Shown: positions 59,099 to 64,000 of the stretch, piece after piece
Numbering within the stretch: the first letter of the stretch is position 1
Layout: every line of letters starts with the position of its first letter
Source of the DNA: Saturnia japonica
Taxonomy: Eukaryota; Arthropoda; Insecta; Lepidoptera; Saturniidae
Assembly: GCA_033032175.1 (NCBI GenBank)
Contig: CM065304.1
Span: 3,286,001-3,350,000 of the forward strand
Direction: 5' to 3'
Length of the DNA stretch: 64,000 nt
Notes under the pieces: model-generated
What the model saw: only the letters and a program-made list of their open reading frames with translations
Databases searched by the model: none
What the model was told of the DNA's origin: nothing
Translations under genes and position numbers: made by a program

Positions 59099-61009
59099 TA
59101 TTCTGCAAGCCTGGATATACGCTGGCTGATCCCTAAACGCGACAAACTAAAAGAGAAATACTGTATTAAAATTATCAACACATTCACGTAGGTACGTAAC
59201 GAATATTTCGTCAATAGCTCTTATGAACGTTGATCATTATAATCCTTACTGTTATGCCATGTAATGATATGGATATTACGGGTAAAAAATATTTTTTTCT
59301 TCTTAGATTTATTATGTTGAATTTGCAATTACCCTTGATGTGTTTAACCTTCAGAAACAACTATAATGAATAGATGCAACCAATATCTGTACTTTTATAC
59401 ACTTGGTCCGCGTGAAGTAAGATATATTACGTAATAAAGATACTTCTTGAATTTAGGACTCTATCAATATAATTATAGATGAATACCAGCACCAGCTGGG
59501 TACATCGCTTTTCTAGAATTGCCGACACAAATTGATTTTCGGAGGACTGCCTAAATTTAGTCTGGTTTAATTACGAAAATCTCTCCAAAAACATTAGGTA
59601 TTATTATTTTCATTCTTTCTTTGTTATTAATCTTGTATTTCTTACTAATTACAGGTGCTTGGAGAGTAAGGCTGAACATGCAGGGAAACTACCGCAGCTG
59701 CCTCATAATTATTATCATCCGGTGAAATTTTAATTGCATACACAAATCAAAGTATAACTTTAATTATATTGTTTTTTTGAATAATGTTAATCTGTTATTT
59801 AACTGTTGATTATGCGAGTTCATTTCTTGAAAAACAAAAATTAGATATTCTTTATTCAGTTTAAGAACTAACATCGATGTTAGATTTTCAGATTTAATGC
59901 TAGTTTAGAAAATTAGACTATGGAGATGTTAAAAACTAAGTGGGCGCTTTTATAAAGATAATAATATGATTGTTTCAAACGTACCTCGGTGTCATTTTTC
60001 AAGTAAAAGACTAGACGACCGGTACAGTGTGTATTGCATAACATCTAGTAATCACCGAAAAGAAGATTTAATACTATAAATTTACCACAATTATTTGTAA
60101 CATTATCTACTCTATATAATTGCAAATAGATAAGGCGCTGAACTTTGTGAAAGTAAGCCCATTATAGCTAAAAAGTATACGGTAGTAACTAATATAAGCT
60201 ATATTTTGTTTTATTAGAGCCTTCAACTAAATTATATGGAATAATACTACAAACAATAAACTGACTTCTTTTTGATTAATAATACTAGAAGTTATATAAA
60301 AAATCACTGTATCGAGCATCCAATGTCTTACTGGAAATAGGACACCGTGTTACGTTTGAAACAAAGAACAAGTAATAACTGTATAACTCTCTCCAGCGTC
60401 ATAATGGCCCCTCCTCCTATAATACCGGTTCCATCGAGTGATGCATTCATAGAGTTGCCATTCGTCCCGATATATCGGGGCTGTCACTATTTTTACGCCC
60501 TCTGTCTCGACAAAGCACTATTATGTCCCGATTTTCCACGCGGTTATGGTATTTCGCTAAACTAATTGGCTGCGTTGTAGGAGTAAAATATTGTGGATAT
60601 TTTAGGTAACTGTATAAATATTGCGGGAGTAAATTAGCTCTGAAAAGAGGAAAGCCTAAAATTGTGTAGTACAGATATGCTTACACTTAAAAAGTAAAAC
60701 AAAAATTCCTGAAAGAAAATTCCATATATTTGAATTATGAGGATATTTGGTTGGTATAACTGGCAACAACGCCACTGAGCAAATATTAATTAATTAATAT
60801 TGAACCAGTGGAATGATGAAAGAAATCGCGTACTAACGAAAACTGTAAAGTGTGCCGAGGATTATTGACTTTTCATAATGTGGAGTGAATATGAACTATA
60901 CGGAGTTTTATTAATATATAAAAGTGCAGAAAAAATGATTTAAACAGGTAAAGTCTTCAGCAAAATAGATTAAAAAAAATTTAAAGTTGCTCTACAAATT
61001 GTCGTTACT
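59099..61009. other. AT-rich stretch without recognised gene
   Basis: A palindrome TCCCGATATATCGGGG at 60467-60482 is the only structure noted. Confidence 0.35.
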
Positions 61010-61690
61010 AGCCCTGATGGCAAGCACAGTACAATTCAAACATAACGGTGACCACCGAGAGATCAATATCCATCTGCCTAAAGAACTGTTTACTTCGTGC
61101 CGAGATGAAGGTTACCGTAAAACTGTAACTCCGAAGCCGAACGCATATAGTTCTGTTGTGGAATGGAGAGGAGGGTATTAGATCGAACAGAGCACTCACG
61201 TCGTTGGAAGAAGCTCAGCGAGGCGATATTTCTGCGTAGCTGAAGTGGCTCGATGTATATAACGTTTCGATCATTAACAATGCGAACAGCTCATCTCTAC
61301 AACTTGTCCAGAGCATCGACGAGGTGTTTTGCGGTTTCACCCCAGAGATACGAACAGTATTCCATACACGGCCGGACTTGTACCTTGTAAAGAACACATA
61401 GTTGCCCGGGTTAAAAAACCGTCGCACTCTGTTCAGTATTCCAAGTCTCCGTGATGTAGTGGCGGTGACGCTCCCGATCACTGGAGTTGAGGTCGCTGTG
61501 GATATCCACACCTAGGATATTGAAACTGCCACGCATTGCATTGCTCGAGTGACGTTCTGAAGAGCGGGGCGAGGGGAAACAGGGAATTTTTAAAGAAAAC
61601 GCGCACAGCTGAGTTTTTTTGGCATTGAACTCAACCAAGTTACTAGCTCCTCATGTAGATACGCGGTGCAAGGATTGATTAAGTCCAATG
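61010..61690 (-). pseudogene. Non-LTR retrotransposon fragment (jockey-like), copy 2
   Basis: Minus frames read V-E-F-N-A-K-K-T-Q, I-L-G-V-D-I-H-S-D-L-N, Q-V-R-P-C-M-E-Y-C-S-Y-L-W and L-Q-L-R-R. Same order as 8960-9740. Frameshifts and stops throughout. Confidence 0.65.
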
Positions 61691-62789
61691 GCAAGTTCTT
61701 CACGTCTCTTATCTGTTTCTCCCCGACTACATGAATGGTACTGTCATATACATATCTATGAGTATGATCCTATACCCGTCACTGATATGTAGAAGAAACA
61801 GAGTGGATAAAAGCACAATCCACATCTAACACTGAATAGATTAGAATTTGTCAATATCTAAACATTGTTTTTTTTTGCTCTTTACGTTACGACGAGAACC
61901 TGAATATTTATGACAACCCTATGCATTCATGTTGCAGGTTGTTAACAAGTATTCGCCACAGTTACCACTATCTTGTTTTGTTGTCGATATTGGAAATGTA
62001 TTTCATGTGCAAATGTATGCATTTTGCCTAGCTAACATATGAATAAAATTTGGTATTTTAAAATATATCACTCTGAAGCCATCTCCAATGATGTTTTCAA
62101 TGGTTTTAAGTTTCTGCTTGATATTGTAAAAATCAACGCTATATAGTCCAAACAATGATATTTGTCTTTACTTATAATATTATTGAAATCAAGTGTTTTT
62201 TTTTTAGTTTTTTGCTAGAAAGAAGTCATTCGCCCAGAAAGAAATCAATCGCGCTATGAATAGGAATTGAAAACTTGAGACATAAAATCAATTCAAACAA
62301 ATATATAAACAGTTATTGAAGGTAGGCAATAATAAAAATATTTGGACACGCCATCCCCTCATAATTATGTTAATACAAAAATGTAACCATATACTGTTAG
62401 ATCGAATAATACCATAAACATTATTTTTATATGTTACCTATGGTATTTCAAGCTTTTCATATAGCTGAAATCCCATAATGAAACAATTACATCTCTCCCA
62501 AAAGACAAATATGCTAGAGTCAAGACTTCAATTCCACAAAGAATTTATGGCAGGTGCACAGGTCGATAGACCCGGGTTGACATATTTCTTTATTCTCGAG
62601 AAATCAAGCATATAATAGTTGTAGAACTTACGGTATCGTGGGAAAGTAATATACTTAAAGACCACGAAATAAAAATGAATAAATATTACGATCTATGTAA
62701 TGAGTTAACCAATAACAGCTATGCGGTTAACTTATATGCGGTAGAAGTGCGAGCGAGAGGTATTCCAGCGAAATCTTTCAATTTACTGT
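61691..62789. other. AT-rich stretch without recognised gene
   Basis: No repeat ends or protein-like frames noted. Confidence 0.35.
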
Positions 62790-62905
62790 ACTGTACTATT
62801 TACTCGACTTTAGTGTACTGTGTAGTTTGGTGACGTAATGAAGTGCTACCTCGTCCTCGCTAACGTCTGTCTCACATAGAACGGTCGCGCACGAGCTTGT
62901 ACGAC
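62790..62905 (-). repeat. Dispersed repeat, copy 2
   Basis: Reverse complement of 8610-8712 (GTGCTACCTCGTC core). Confidence 0.55.
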
Positions 62906-62992
62906 TATAATGTAAATTATAAACAGTTTAACGGCTAATATATTAGTTAAATAAATTGTTAATGGATGGCGACTATTAAAATTGAGTTGAAT

Positions 62993-63330
62993 ACTAGCTG
63001 TGCCCGTGGCTGCACTCGTATGGACTACAGAATTCCGTCGATCGGGCACACGGCCAAATCGTGATACATTTCGGTTTAAAAAAAATGTTTATTGTGGGTG
63101 ATGCTTAAAAGATAGACTTAATATGCTCTTGCTGACTTTTTTGTAGGTCTTTTTAATATCTACAATTAAGCTGATTCACAATGACCTGTTTTTTTTATAT
63201 GCGCGAAACCCTAATTCTTTTTCTAAAATAGAAGTAGCCTAAGTTACGCCTTATAGAATCAGCTATTTGCCAGTGAAAGTTCCATCAAAAAAGGTCCAAC
63301 CGTTTCGGAGATTACCCGAAACAAAAAGAC
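62993..63330 (-). mobile_element. Lep1-like Helitron (family A), copy 7, 5' truncated
   Basis: ACTAGCTGTGCCCGTGGCTG at the left and GAAAGTTCCATCAAAAAAGG near the right; stops short of the 5' end. Confidence 0.7.
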
Positions 63331-63667
63331 AGCTGCAAATGCTATCACGGCTTTAGGGCATGGACAGTGCAAAAAAAGGCCCCTTCGTTTTCGGAAAACG
63401 TGCTATTGGTCTATTTTCATAAATTGTCTGACAAGTTCAAGTGTTCCTCATTATGGTCTAAATACTCAATGTTAAAGAGTACATTAAGCTTGTATAATGA
63501 AATCGTATCATATATATATATCATATAATTACATACAATTAAATGCGTTTTTGAAGAAAAAGAAATGTATGCAATTCACACGTGGTAGAAGTGAAACCTT
63601 CACACCTGTTTTTTTTATACTTAAAATTTTCAAATAAACACTAATTTAAAGTTTATGATAATGTATT

Positions 63668-63931
63668 GTAGCGACATCTCTCGCCTCAACTGACGCATCA
63701 ACGCATCGATAGAACTACGTAGCGACACATAGCGACATCTATCGAACCACATACGACGCATCCTACATCACGCTATAGAAATTAACTCAATCGTTGAGTA
63801 TATATATAAGAACCCGACTACAACCGTCGGGGCAGCTGCCCGCCAGACATAGCATCCGTCTGGTCGGAGGATCTTCCCTTTTCTATGGCGGATGGGGAAC
63901 TTTACTCTCTGTTCCTCACCTCCGCTAAAGT
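63668..63931. mobile_element. TATA-containing dispersed repeat, copy 2
   Basis: TGTAGCGACATCTCTCGC ... TATATATATAAGAACCC ... CTCCGCT; same orientation as 26617-26858. No matching flanking duplication here. Confidence 0.5.
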
Positions 63932-64000
63932 ACACACAATCATTAATCACAATATCATTTTCAATTAATGCACATTTGAAATATCCATGGTTACCCAACA

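Overview
This is an AT-rich, transposon-packed piece of insect nuclear genome, most likely from a moth or butterfly. The signs are repeated Helitron-like copies ending in CTAGT (Lep1 type), tRNA-derived SINEs with the 3' segment common in Lepidoptera, RTE-type and jockey-like non-LTR fragments, an mdg1-like Ty3/gypsy remnant and hAT elements. No bacterial features, rRNA or intact tRNA gene was seen.

The main result is one protein gene on the minus strand from about 35.3 kb down to 7.8 kb. Five exons can be joined by splice signals with matching phases (29853-35309, 28533-28900, 27502-27846, 26148-26468, 7811-8544). They add up to exactly 2408 codons once one extra base at about 31165 is discounted. 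The product has a cysteine-rich N-terminal region, about 17 repeats built on G-K-T-P-S-E-K blocks, and a long cysteine-rich C-terminal part full of C-x-C motifs. I do not recognise the family with certainty. A structural role, perhaps in sperm, is only a guess.

The last intron of this gene (8545-26147, 17.6 kb) carries a nested transposon block. An outer hAT element (14249-24539) has perfect 8-bp target duplications (CAAATAAA). It contains a second hAT element (17626-20292) with its own perfect duplications (TCCCTAGC), plus a MITE sitting in the outer transposase. Both transposases are broken.

Layout: 0-5 kb holds a Helitron-like copy, a TIR element and a possible Tigger remnant. 5.0-7.5 kb is an internally deleted mdg1-like LTR retrotransposon next to the gene's 3' end. 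7.8-35.5 kb is the gene and the elements in its introns. 35.5-64 kb is intergenic or intronic DNA dominated by Helitron-like elements, tandem arrays, SINEs and LINE tails. Two small open frames here look like real coding sequence: a 93-residue one at 49711-49992 and a 52-residue membrane peptide at 52391-52549. Most other open frames are chance or lie inside mobile elements.
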